Shown here in pieces: positions 16,620 through 25,113 of a DNA stretch of 40,003 nucleotides. Numbering within the stretch: the stretch's first letter is position 1; every line of letters starts with the position of its first letter. The stretch comes from Ignavibacteriota bacterium. GTDB taxonomy: Bacteria > Bacteroidota > Ignavibacteria > Ignavibacteriales > Melioribacteraceae. The notes beneath the pieces were generated by a model. That model had not been told where the DNA came from and ran no database searches. It saw only the letters and a program-made list of their open reading frames with translations. Made by a program: the position numbers and the translations under genes. Where the stretch lies: NCBI GenBank assembly GCA_002746605.1, contig PDPT01000016.1, forward strand, positions 1 to 40,003, read 5' to 3'.

Positions 16620-17810
16620 TTGACATTTGTTGCGAAACCTTATTTTATTTCAGGAAAAATACAGAACTATGAATGGGGAACAAAGAATGATAAAGCTTTT
16701 ATACCTAAATTATTAAATATTAAATCAAATGAATCACAGCCTTTTGCCGAATATTGGATTGGTATTCATCCTAAGGGTCCGGCAGAAATAGTTATAAATA
16801 ATAAAAAGAATTTATTAAGCGAAATAATAAAAAAATACCCTGCGGAAATTTTAGGAGAAAGAGTTTCAAAAAGCTTTAACCACAAGCTTCCATTTTTATT
16901 AAAAATTCTATCTATCGATAAAGCACTTTCAATTCAATTGCATCCTAATAAACAAATGGCTGAAATTCTCCACCACAAAGATTCTTACAATTATCCTGAT
17001 AAAAATCATAAGCCCGAAATTGCTATTGCACTTGATAATCTTAAAGCTATTGTGGGATTAAAGAATTTAAAAAATATTAGAACTGTTCTTATAAAATATC
17101 CTGAAATAATTCTCTTACTGGATAACGAACTACTTAATAAATTAAAAGAAATTTCTCATGATGATAATGAACTCGTAAAAGAGATTTATAACCAAATTAT
17201 GAATGCTTCCAAAGATAAATTGGAGACTTGCATTAAAAATATAATAAAAAGATTTAATAAGGAACATTCACTTTCCGCAGAAGAAAAACAATTTATAAAA
17301 CAGTATAAAAATTATGGAATAGATGTGGGGCTTCTTTCAATTTTATTGTTTAATTATGTCGAACTTGATGAAAATGAAGCTTTATTTACACCCGCAGGAA
17401 TTCCGCACGCATACATTGAAGGAAATATTATTGAATGTATGGCAAACTCGGATAATGTAGTTAGAGCCGGATTAACTCCAAAGTTTAAAGATATTAATAC
17501 TTTGAATCAATTGTTGGTTGTGGAATCTGATGAGCAAAAAATAGATATAGTAAAAAATGAAGACAGAACAATTTATAAAACTTCAGCGAGAGAATTTGAA
17601 TTAAGTAAGCTTAAAACAAAGTTTACAGAATTAAATAATGAAGAAATTGCAATACTAATAGTGCTTGAAGGAAAAATAAAAATTACTTTTGATACCGGAG
17701 AAACTGAAGTGAAAAAAGGTGAAACAATTTTACTTCCTGCAATTTTAAAAAATTACACTATTGAAGAACTTACGACTTCCAAAGTTTTTATGGCAAAAGT
17801 TCCAAAATAA
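16620..17810 (+). CDS. manA: Mannose-6-phosphate isomerase, class I
   Basis: Zinc-dependent interconversion of fructose-6-phosphate and mannose-6-phosphate, feeding GDP-mannose synthesis together with the guanylyltransferase at 4136. The protein (396 residues from the TTG chosen) opens with the family's YEWGTKNDKAFIPKLL segment and has the zinc ligands in IQLHPNKQ (Gln and His), in HKPEIAIAL (Glu), and in AGIPHAYIEG (His), followed by the NSDNVVRAGLTPKFKD signature with the active-site Arg. A C-terminal cupin-like strand set ends the protein. I preferred TTG 16620 to GTG 16608 because the latter overlaps a perfectly placed Shine-Dalgarno. It is not in an obvious operon: 222 bases follow before the next gene. 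Confidence 0.94.
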   Translation: MTFVAKPYFISGKIQNYEWGTKNDKAFIPKLLNIKSNESQPFAEYWIGIHPKGPAEIVINNKKNLLSEIIKKYPAEILGERVSKSFNHKLPFLLKILSIDKALSIQLHPNKQMAEILHHKDSYNYPDKNHKPEIAIALDNLKAIVGLKNLKNIRTVLIKYPEIILLLDNELLNKLKEISHDDNELVKEIYNQIMNASKDKLETCIKNIIKRFNKEHSLSAEEKQFIKQYKNYGIDVGLLSILLFNYVELDENEALFTPAGIPHAYIEGNIIECMANSDNVVRAGLTPKFKDINTLNQLLVVESDEQKIDIVKNEDRTIYKTSAREFELSKLKTKFTELNNEEIAILIVLEGKIKITFDTGETEVKKGETILLPAILKNYTIEELTTSKVFMAKVPK

Positions 17811-18032
17811 ATTATCTGAAGTTTTGTGAGAAAAATTAAACTTTTTCTATTTTCTTGAATTGTATTAAAATATCAAACTTTCAAATTTGATTTAATTAAC
17901 TAAGAACTATTAAAAATCCTTTTTATAATTCTTTCGTGTTTTAAAGTATCAAAAAATAAAAGAAAAAAATATTATCTTGCTGTTAATGTTTTTGCTATTT
18001 TGCATATTATCAAATATATAAAAAAGAAGTAA

Positions 18033-18743
18033 ATGAATAAAATTAAAGAAGAACTCAGTCTGGAAGTAAAACTAAAAACCTTAGCTCAAATTATTTATAA
18101 TGAATCATCATCCCTTGGATTTGGTTCGACCGATTATTTAAGGCTTATGAATGAACTTATGGATATGACTATTAAAAATAAACAAAACGGAAACTTGAAT
18201 AAACGAGCAAGCAAAGATATAAAAGTTAGTGAGCTGCCATTAAAAACAAAAAATTTAATAATAAGAAAATTTGATAAAAAGAAAGATTTGCCAAAACTTA
18301 CAAGTTGGTTGAATGATGAAAATAATAAAATGTTTTTACATTCTACTACTTCAAAAAATAATTTAAGTGCCGATAATGTTAAAACAAATGGAGAGAATAT
18401 CTTTGCAACTATTACATTAAAAGATAAAACTCCAATCGGATTAATGGCGCTATTAAATATTGATAAAAATAGTAATAAAGCTGAAATGAGAAAAATGATT
18501 GGTGATCCGTTTTATAAAGGCAGAGGATACGGAAAAGAGGCATCAAAAGCTTGGCTGCTTTATTCTACGGAAATTTTAAATATAAACAAAATTTACATTA
18601 CTACTATAGAAACAAATATTAGAAATATTTCCATAAATAGACAACTCGGATTTAGAATAGAAGGTTTACTGAGAGGGGAACATAGAATCAATGATGTTTC
18701 TTATGATGTATTAAGAATGGCGTATTTCAAAAATAAGAATTAA
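18033..18743 (+). CDS. GNAT-family N-acetyltransferase (RimJ/RimL-like)
   Basis: Residues 75-236 form a RimJ/RimL-type acetyltransferase: the TKNLIIRKFDKKKDLPKL opening, the acetyl-CoA pyrophosphate loop as FYKGRGYGKEASKAW (near 162, a Q/RxxGxG/A-type motif), and the closing NISINRQLGFRIEGLLRGEH segment with the usual order for amino-group acetylation. The first 70 residues are an extra, helical region (KLKTLAQIIYNE...DYLRLMNELMDMTI) not found in the core family and of unknown role. The substrate could be a ribosomal protein, an amino sugar or an antibiotic. It ends nine bases before glmS, so the two share a transcript; acetylation of an amino sugar would fit but is a guess. Confidence 0.8.
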   Translation: MNKIKEELSLEVKLKTLAQIIYNESSSLGFGSTDYLRLMNELMDMTIKNKQNGNLNKRASKDIKVSELPLKTKNLIIRKFDKKKDLPKLTSWLNDENNKMFLHSTTSKNNLSADNVKTNGENIFATITLKDKTPIGLMALLNIDKNSNKAEMRKMIGDPFYKGRGYGKEASKAWLLYSTEILNINKIYITTIETNIRNISINRQLGFRIEGLLRGEHRINDVSYDVLRMAYFKNKN

Positions 18744-18752
18744 GGAGAATTT

Positions 18753-20588
18753 ATGTGCGGTATAGTTGGTTATATTGGGAACCAAAATTGCATTCCATTA
18801 CTTTTAGAAGGTTTAAAAAGATTAGAATATAGAGGCTATGATTCAGCCGGAATTGGTTTTATTGACGAAAATAATAAAACTCATAATATAAAAGTTCAAG
18901 GTAAAGTTGCTGATTTAGAAAAAGAATTTAACGGACATGAGTACAATACTAAGATTGGTATTGGTCATACTCGTTGGGCTACACACGGCGTACCTAATCA
19001 AGTTAATGCTCACCCGCACATGAGTAATGACGGTTCAATAATGCTTATCCATAACGGTATAATCGAAAACTTTGGTGTGCTAAAAAAAACTTTGCAAAAA
19101 GACGGATATAAATTTGAGAGCGAAACGGATACGGAAGTTTTAGTAAATCTTATTGAAAGAAATATAAAAAAAAGAGGCGATTTTTTCCAAGGAGTTCGTT
19201 ATGCACTAAACGAAGTTGAAGGGACTTACGGAATTGCAGTTTTCCACAAAGATCATCCCGATGAAATTATTGTTGCAAAAAACGGTTCACCGCTTGTAAT
19301 CGGGATAGGTGTTAATGAAAACTTTATTGCTTCGGATGTTAATGCTTTAATCGCTCATACAAGCAAGGTTGTTTATCTTGAAGATCATGAAATGGCTCTT
19401 GTAACAAAAAACAGATTTAAAGCTAAAACAATTTCCAATGAAAAAATTTGGAAAGAAATTCAAGAAGTAAAATTAACACTCGATGAAATAAGCAAAGGTG
19501 GTTACGATCACTTTATGCTTAAAGAAATTATGGAGCAGCCTGAATCCTTAAGAAATTCATTAAGAGGAAGATTATTAGAGAAAGAAGGTGTTTCTAAACT
19601 TGGCGGACTTTCAGGTTACATTGATAGAATTGCACTTTCAAGAAGAATTATTATTACAGCTTGTGGAACATCTTGGCACGCCGGATTAGTTGGCGAATAT
19701 ATGCTGGAGCAATACACAAATATTCCCGTAGAAGTTGAATATGCTTCCGAGTTTAGATACAGAAACCCGATTCTCACTCCTGATGATACGGTAATTTTTA
19801 TTTCGCAAAGTGGTGAAACACTCGATTCACTTGCGGCTCTTAAAGAAACTAAAAGGCGAGGAGCTTTAACAATCGGACTCGTAAACGCAGTAGGCAGTTC
19901 AATAGCAAGAGAAACTGATTGCGGGGTTTATTTACATGCGGGACCCGAAATAGGTGTTGCTTCTACAAAAGCTTTTACATCTCAAGTTGCCGTACTTGCT
20001 TTATTTACCTTGCTAATTGGAAGACGCAAAATTACCAGTCCGCAAGATGGTGTTGAAATTATTAGAGAGTTAAAAAGCCTTCCTGAAAAAGTTGAGCAAA
20101 TTTTAAAGCTAAATAATGAAATAGAAAAAATAGCCGATAATTTTGTTGATGCCTCTAACTTTTTATATCTCGGTCGCGGTTATAATTTCCCGGTGGCTTT
20201 GGAAGGGGCATTAAAACTTAAAGAAATTTCTTACATTCATGCAGAAGGCTATCCTGCTGCCGAAATGAAACACGGACCAATTGCATTAATCGATGAAAAT
20301 ATGCCTGTGATTTTCTTGGCTCCAAAAGATTCGGTTTATGAAAAAGTTATCAGCAACATCGAAGAAGTTAAAGCTCGTGGCGGTAAACTAATTGCAATCG
20401 CAAACGAAAACGACAAAGAAATTGATAATCTCGTAGATTACTCAATTAAAATACCTTCTACAATTAGGATGCTAATGCCTATTTTGAATGTGATTCCTTT
20501 GCAGTTGTTATCATACCATATTGCAGTTAAAAAAGGATTGAATGTAGATCAACCGAGAAATTTGGCGAAAAGCGTAACAGTAGAGTAA
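18753..20588 (+). CDS. glmS: Glucosamine-6-phosphate synthase (isomerizing glutamine amidotransferase)
   Basis: Makes glucosamine-6-phosphate from fructose-6-phosphate and glutamine, the entry to UDP-GlcNAc and so to peptidoglycan. The 611-residue protein starts MCGIVGYIG, exposing the catalytic Cys of the Ntn-type glutaminase after Met removal; the glutaminase domain has GIGHTRWATHG near 72 and HNGIIENF near 98. Two SIS domains follow, with TACGTSWHAG near 301, SQSGETLDSLAA near 350 and STKAF near 402, and the C-terminal PRNLAKSVTVE tail is the family signature. A good AAGGAG site precedes the ATG. I see no glmS ribozyme in the short upstream gap. Confidence 0.97.
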   Translation: MCGIVGYIGNQNCIPLLLEGLKRLEYRGYDSAGIGFIDENNKTHNIKVQGKVADLEKEFNGHEYNTKIGIGHTRWATHGVPNQVNAHPHMSNDGSIMLIHNGIIENFGVLKKTLQKDGYKFESETDTEVLVNLIERNIKKRGDFFQGVRYALNEVEGTYGIAVFHKDHPDEIIVAKNGSPLVIGIGVNENFIASDVNALIAHTSKVVYLEDHEMALVTKNRFKAKTISNEKIWKEIQEVKLTLDEISKGGYDHFMLKEIMEQPESLRNSLRGRLLEKEGVSKLGGLSGYIDRIALSRRIIITACGTSWHAGLVGEYMLEQYTNIPVEVEYASEFRYRNPILTPDDTVIFISQSGETLDSLAALKETKRRGALTIGLVNAVGSSIARETDCGVYLHAGPEIGVASTKAFTSQVAVLALFTLLIGRRKITSPQDGVEIIRELKSLPEKVEQILKLNNEIEKIADNFVDASNFLYLGRGYNFPVALEGALKLKEISYIHAEGYPAAEMKHGPIALIDENMPVIFLAPKDSVYEKVISNIEEVKARGGKLIAIANENDKEIDNLVDYSIKIPSTIRMLMPILNVIPLQLLSYHIAVKKGLNVDQPRNLAKSVTVE

Positions 20589-20915
20589 AATTTTAATAAA
20601 GATATTCTACAAGTTATGTAACTTTAACAAAAAGAACATAAATATAAAAACGATATATTCTAAAAAATGCCAGACTTTTCTATAATGGAAAATTTGTAGA
20701 TTTAATTTTGCTGCGTTAAAATATCGTTTTTATCAAGTTGATATTCAGTCTAATAGAAATAAGATAATTCATTCAATCTCTTGCCATTTTTGATTTATTT
20801 TGGTAGTATCTTTATTAGCATCAGTTAATTGTTTTTAATTATTGTACTTTAACAAAAAATAAGGTAGTAATTATGTAAAATAGCTGCAACCAAAAATAAA
20901 ACATCAGAATAAATC
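20589..20915. other. Non-coding region between glmS and a propeller gene
   Basis: 327 bases with no gene. It contains a perfect 12-base inverted repeat (TAAAAACGATAT at 20645-20656 with its complement at 20721-20732), a TATCAA-G-TTGATA palindrome (20731-20743), and a 13-base direct repeat ACTTTAACAAAAA (20621 and 20846). No T-run terminator for glmS is clear. Confidence 0.6.
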
Positions 20916-21944
20916 ATGAAAATATTTTATACTTCCATATCAATAATTGTAATCTCGTTATTATTTCTATTTTGTCAAGATAACAAATCGGTTGATAATA
21001 TCTATGAATCTCAAGAAAAGCTTAATTATAAATTAGAAATTATAGATACTTTAATAGTTGACGGCAACTTTAATTTAGGAGCAGTTAAGGCTTTAGTTTT
21101 TTGGAATAATGATTATATAATTTCGGATAATATAACAAATAAAATTTGGGTTTTAGATAGTAATCTATCGGTTAAACGCGAAATGGGAGGTAAAGGACGC
21201 GGTCCGGGAGAATTTATTTCATCACCTAATATAGCTTATGATTCAAGTACAATTGACTTTATAGATTATCGTGGAAAGAAGATTTATACATACGATAAGA
21301 ACTATACTCTGATAAAAACGAATAATTTTAATAGAGAAATGATTATACATTCATTTTCCTGGGTAAAAACGAAAGATCGTTATATTTTGTGCGGTTCAAA
21401 ACCCGATCCTAAAAAGAAAATGGATGAATTAGGTTCTGTACTTATCCTTGATTCCAATTTAAATTATATTGATAATATTTTAGATTGGGATGATATTTAT
21501 CATGAAATGACAGCGGGAGCGGTTTACAATATGATAGTTAAATTAACTGGTGGAAAAAAGGGATACTTTTTTGCTCAACAAACAGCAGTTCCCAATAAAG
21601 TATTTTGTTTTGATTTACAAGGTAAATTAGAAAAGAGGTTTGGAAGATTACCGAAATACTATAAAAAGCCTCCGGAGATACCCGTTGAAAAAGTTATGGC
21701 TTCAGTAGAGGCAACTGCAAAGTTCGTAGCTAATATAACCAGAGTTAAGAATATGTGTTATGATAAAAAAACTGACAGATTGTTTATTAATTATGTAAAC
21801 CTTTTTGAAAGTGCTAGTTATTTAAGGAGCGGATTAGAAGGTGAGCACTATTTACAAATATATAATTCTGATTATGATTTAATATTTGATGAGAGCATAC
21901 CGGGTAGTTTATTATTTGTAAAAGACAAGAAAATATATATTTAA
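20916..21944 (+). CDS. Exported six-bladed beta-propeller protein
   Basis: A 342-residue protein beginning with a hydrophobic export signal (FYTSISIIVISLLFLFC); Cys19-20 might be lipidated, but Phe precedes it, which is unusual for a lipobox. The rest consists of propeller blades with repeated strands ending in an aromatic/Asp pattern (NKIWVLDSN, KKIYTYDKN, SVLILDSN, KVFCFDLQG), and it contains MGGKGRGPGEF, a motif typical of the Bacteroidota six-bladed propeller lipoproteins. Function is unknown; such proteins are thought to bind ligands at the cell surface. The partial gene at the left edge belongs to the same class. It stands alone with non-coding DNA on both sides. Confidence 0.75.
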   Translation: MKIFYTSISIIVISLLFLFCQDNKSVDNIYESQEKLNYKLEIIDTLIVDGNFNLGAVKALVFWNNDYIISDNITNKIWVLDSNLSVKREMGGKGRGPGEFISSPNIAYDSSTIDFIDYRGKKIYTYDKNYTLIKTNNFNREMIIHSFSWVKTKDRYILCGSKPDPKKKMDELGSVLILDSNLNYIDNILDWDDIYHEMTAGAVYNMIVKLTGGKKGYFFAQQTAVPNKVFCFDLQGKLEKRFGRLPKYYKKPPEIPVEKVMASVEATAKFVANITRVKNMCYDKKTDRLFINYVNLFESASYLRSGLEGEHYLQIYNSDYDLIFDESIPGSLLFVKDKKIYI

Positions 21945-22160
21945 ATTTCGGAAGAACCAACAAATGTTAAGCTAATTAAATGCAGTTTAATAAAATTATA
22001 AAAAAAAGAAACATTTTATTCTTTTCTTTCTTTATTCTTTATGGTTTTTACTTAGGGATTGAAATTGATAGTATCGTAATCAAAAAAAATAAAAACCATC
22101 ATAAAAAGATATACAATTAATAAGAGTTTTGACAAAAATTAAATTATTAATTAAGGTATA

Positions 22161-22192
22161 AAAAAAGTCCGATTGTTTTAACCGGACTTTTT
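22161..22192. terminator. Bidirectional intrinsic terminator
   Basis: Stem GTCCG/CGGAC flanked by an A-run on the left and T-run on the right, which extends the stem (AAAAAGTCCG with CGGACTTTTT). It lies between convergent genes and can end transcripts of both the propeller gene (plus) and the Ig-like lipoprotein gene (minus). Confidence 0.85.
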
Positions 22193-22235
22193 AATATGTT
22201 ATTTAAAAAATAAGGATAACGTTACAAAAATAATT

Positions 22236-23648
22236 TTATTCAGCTGAACCGAATATCATTACTTTTTTATCAGAGTTTTTTCCTGTTGTAGCAACTTTAA
22301 TTTTAACATTTTCTACAGCTATTGAATCCGGTAAAGCATCATAAGCAGTAAAAGAAAATCTTGTCCAAGTTTTACTTTGTGTATCCGGCATTTCAATATC
22401 AATATCACCACTTAATACTACATTTTTACTCTCAATTGATACTTTTACGGTTTGTCCCTCAGATAATGGATTACCATTTACATCCATTAGTGTATAAGTA
22501 AATGTTTGCGAACCACCATTTGCAAGCGTAAAAGAACTTGGCGAAACATTCAATAGTGCCTTTCCTGAAAGCAACCTAATGGTTTCAGTACTAATTGTAT
22601 TTTTATTTTCATCAGCGGTTTTAGCTGTTACTCTAAAAAATCCTTTACCATATATAACATCTTCGGGATGAGGTTCTGTCAGTAACTCAACAGTTGCAGC
22701 ACCTGCTTCATTAGTTGGGGCTGAACCTCCAATTATACCTGAACTTGTTGTAAAATAAATTGAAGTTCCCGGTCTAACCGGATTATTATATTTGTCGCCG
22801 GCATATGCAGTAAATTTAATAGATTTCCCAATTATTCCATAATAAGGATAATTTAACTTTTCAGCAGCTACATAGAATACATCTTCTACTGGAAATCCGC
22901 CATGGATTGAAACAAGAATTGGTTTAGATTTAATTGTTTTACCATTAACTTCAGTTTGTGCAATTACTTGTACAACTCCAGCTATCCTGCCGGTATTAAG
23001 AGTTACTGTAGCTTTACCGAGAGCATTTGTTCTTACTGAAGCAGGGAACAAGTATTCACCTCCGCCCGGTGTGGCTCCAAATGAAAAGCTTAAATCAACA
23101 GCATTATCTTCAGAGATTGTAACACCTGCTGAATCACGTACTTCAAATATAATATCCAGACTTTCTAAGGCACCACTTTCTTTTACACCGAGTGATTGTG
23201 CAGATTGTGAATGAAGATTAATTGAAGCAGCACTTAGCGATACTCCCGTACCTCCGCCTGTTCCATTTTTATTAGCTCGCAGCTGAATAACCGATACATT
23301 TGTAATTTTATCTTTAATAGCAAATACAGATAAAGTATCAGGTCTATAACCGTCTTTTATTGCAATTATTAAAATATCTTTATCGGCATTTGTTGCAAAT
23401 GTGTAAGAATATTTACCGGAATTATCGGTTACAGCACCTCTTACAACTGAGCCGTCCATAATTTTTACTGTAGCATCTGCAATACCATCGCCGGTTACTG
23501 CATCTATAACGCTGCCTTGCAAAGTTATATTGTGTGCAGCTGTAGAATCACCACTGCCGCTTGTTGGTGCTTCTTCTTTTAGGTCACAGTTTGTTAAAAA
23601 TGATGTGGCGATAATAAGAATGATGTACAAAATATGTTTTTTTTTCAT
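22236..23648 (-). CDS. Lipoprotein with carboxypeptidase-regulatory and Ig-like (Big_1-type) domains
   Basis: The true start is the ATG at 23648 (MKKKHILYIILIIATSF...), giving 470 residues; a longer reading frame upstream only adds non-homologous sequence. The signal ends in a lipobox (LTNC, about residue 20), so it is a lipoprotein. Next come a Thr/Ser/Gly linker and a carboxypeptidase-regulatory-like domain (residues 40-130; ITLQGSVIDAVTGDGIADATV, DNSGKYSYTF). The remainder holds two or three Big_1/invasin-type Ig-like domains, seen from TNALGKATVTLNTG and TNEAGAATVELLTEP. It is probably surface-exposed and structural or adhesive. No partner is evident; it ends at a shared terminator. Confidence 0.8.
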   Translation of the reverse strand: MKKKHILYIILIIATSFLTNCDLKEEAPTSGSGDSTAAHNITLQGSVIDAVTGDGIADATVKIMDGSVVRGAVTDNSGKYSYTFATNADKDILIIAIKDGYRPDTLSVFAIKDKITNVSVIQLRANKNGTGGGTGVSLSAASINLHSQSAQSLGVKESGALESLDIIFEVRDSAGVTISEDNAVDLSFSFGATPGGGEYLFPASVRTNALGKATVTLNTGRIAGVVQVIAQTEVNGKTIKSKPILVSIHGGFPVEDVFYVAAEKLNYPYYGIIGKSIKFTAYAGDKYNNPVRPGTSIYFTTSSGIIGGSAPTNEAGAATVELLTEPHPEDVIYGKGFFRVTAKTADENKNTISTETIRLLSGKALLNVSPSSFTLANGGSQTFTYTLMDVNGNPLSEGQTVKVSIESKNVVLSGDIDIEMPDTQSKTWTRFSFTAYDALPDSIAVENVKIKVATTGKNSDKKVMIFGSAE

Positions 23649-24048
23649 AGGATTTTCTTCTGATTTATTTATGAAATTTATTACTATAGATAATCGGAGT
23701 ATTTTTTTGATTGTTAAGTAGAAAAGATTATGTTTTTTGATAATTTCATTATTAAAAACAAATATTGTCATAAATAGTAAAAAAGAGAGAAAATTTATAT
23801 AAGATATGCTATCTGGATAGTATCTATAAACAAATTTTTTGAGCACTATTTTTTGCAATACTTCCGTTTATTTGGGCAAAAAGTATGGTTTAATTTCCGG
23901 CAGTTTGTTGTTAGTTAAACAAGAGCCCTGAACTTGTACGGGGTTTAATATTATTTATTAAATATATGTGATTTAAAATACATGATAATAATAAATTTAC
24001 ATTTAATTTGTGAAGTATTTTGTTTTCCAATAAAAAGTAATAAAAAAA
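23649..24048. other. Divergent promoter region of 400 bases
   Basis: It separates the minus-strand lipoprotein gene from the plus-strand ATPase gene and must contain promoters for both. The only structure I see is an imperfect palindrome at 23802-23825 (AGATA, CTATC, TG, GATAG, TATCT), a possible operator. No gene is convincing here. Confidence 0.5.
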
Positions 24049-25113
24049 ATGAGTAGTTCTAAATCTAAAAAAATGAAATTTAATACAGGAATAAAAATTA
24101 TCGATTCCAAGTGGGGTGGCGTTTATTCCGGTGGTAATTATTTCATTTTGGGAACTGAAAAATCAGGCAAAACTATTCTTAATTTGAACTTAATAGATCA
24201 TTTTCTTAAAAATGACAAAAAAGTTTTATTCTTTAGCTCCGAAAGGACAAAAAATCTAGAAATTTTTCTTGAATCAATTAATTTAAGCTTAAAAGAGCTA
24301 ATTCTTAATAAAAATTTCAAGTTTGAAAAAATAAATAATCAAATATCTTTAATAAATTTCATAAAAAATATTTTAGATGAGTTTCAACCGGATGTTTTTT
24401 TGATTGATGAAATTGGAGATAAAAATTTAAATTTTATTTTTAATGATTATCTTTCTTTCCTTGAGCATTTGGAAAATATGAATATTACTTTTTTCTTTAC
24501 ATCCTCAATACCCAAAGAACAGAATTTTAGATTAAACTTAAAAAAAATAGTTAAAACAACTACTGCAATTATCAATTTACAAAAAGGAAAAAACAACGCT
24601 GGTAAGATTAGGTTAATCCCGAATATTGGACATTTGGAAGGTGAAATGGAAGATAATTATAAAATTTCACCTCAAAAAGGATTTGTTACACTTGGCGAAA
24701 CTGTTCCAAACGAAGATGAAAATAAGTACGAAAATAATCATAGTAATCTTTTTGAATATTCTAACTTTTATAATTTTGATGAGTTTAAAGCATTATTCGA
24801 AAGTAAAGCTGCAATGTGTAATAAAACAGATAGAAAAGCAGGTATTATCAGTTACGAAATTTTCGATGAAGAAATTGATATTATGGAATTGTGCGAAATT
24901 TTTAGAGAAAACTTAGAAATCTGTGATAAAATAACTTTTAAAAACAATGAAATTCATATTCTTCCTGGGTGTGAAGAAAAAGAAAAAATAAATGAACTTA
25001 CTGAAAAGCTAAGCAATAAATTGAAAGAATTATTTAAACTTTCTGATGAACCGGAAGATTATTTTGAACAAAAAGTAATTTTCTTAGAAAATAAAGAGGA
25101 TATAAAAATTTGA
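24049..25113 (+). CDS. KaiC/RecA-like signalling ATPase
   Basis: Residues 10-215 look like one RecA-fold domain of the KaiC type: FNTGIKIIDSKWGGVYSGGNYF, Walker A GTEKSGKT (35-42), a strand-end Glu65 in FFSSERT at the position of the KaiC catalytic glutamate, and Walker B VFLIDE (116-121). DNA-repair RadA features such as the zinc finger and Lon-like domain are missing. The C-terminal third (residues 235-350) is acidic and alpha/beta, without a family I recognise. Its stop overlaps the start of the next gene, a hybrid histidine kinase, so both are made together. The likely role is ATP-driven signalling or regulation rather than recombination, but no substrate can be named. Confidence 0.7.
   Translation: MSSSKSKKMKFNTGIKIIDSKWGGVYSGGNYFILGTEKSGKTILNLNLIDHFLKNDKKVLFFSSERTKNLEIFLESINLSLKELILNKNFKFEKINNQISLINFIKNILDEFQPDVFLIDEIGDKNLNFIFNDYLSFLEHLENMNITFFFTSSIPKEQNFRLNLKKIVKTTTAIINLQKGKNNAGKIRLIPNIGHLEGEMEDNYKISPQKGFVTLGETVPNEDENKYENNHSNLFEYSNFYNFDEFKALFESKAAMCNKTDRKAGIISYEIFDEEIDIMELCEIFRENLEICDKITFKNNEIHILPGCEEKEKINELTEKLSNKLKELFKLSDEPEDYFEQKVIFLENKEDIKI

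Noticed and set aside
21980..22120. Possible 46-residue membrane peptide after the propeller gene
   Set aside because: It has a hydrophobic stretch but no ribosome-binding site, and the composition is what AT-rich non-coding DNA gives by chance.
23649..23858. N-terminal extension of the Ig-like lipoprotein to an upstream ATG
   Set aside because: The signal peptide and lipobox begin at the ATG at 23648; the upstream 70 codons have no protein-like character.
23882..23889. Half copy of the lexA palindrome (GTATGGTT)
   Set aside because: The second half-site is missing, so an operator is not supported.
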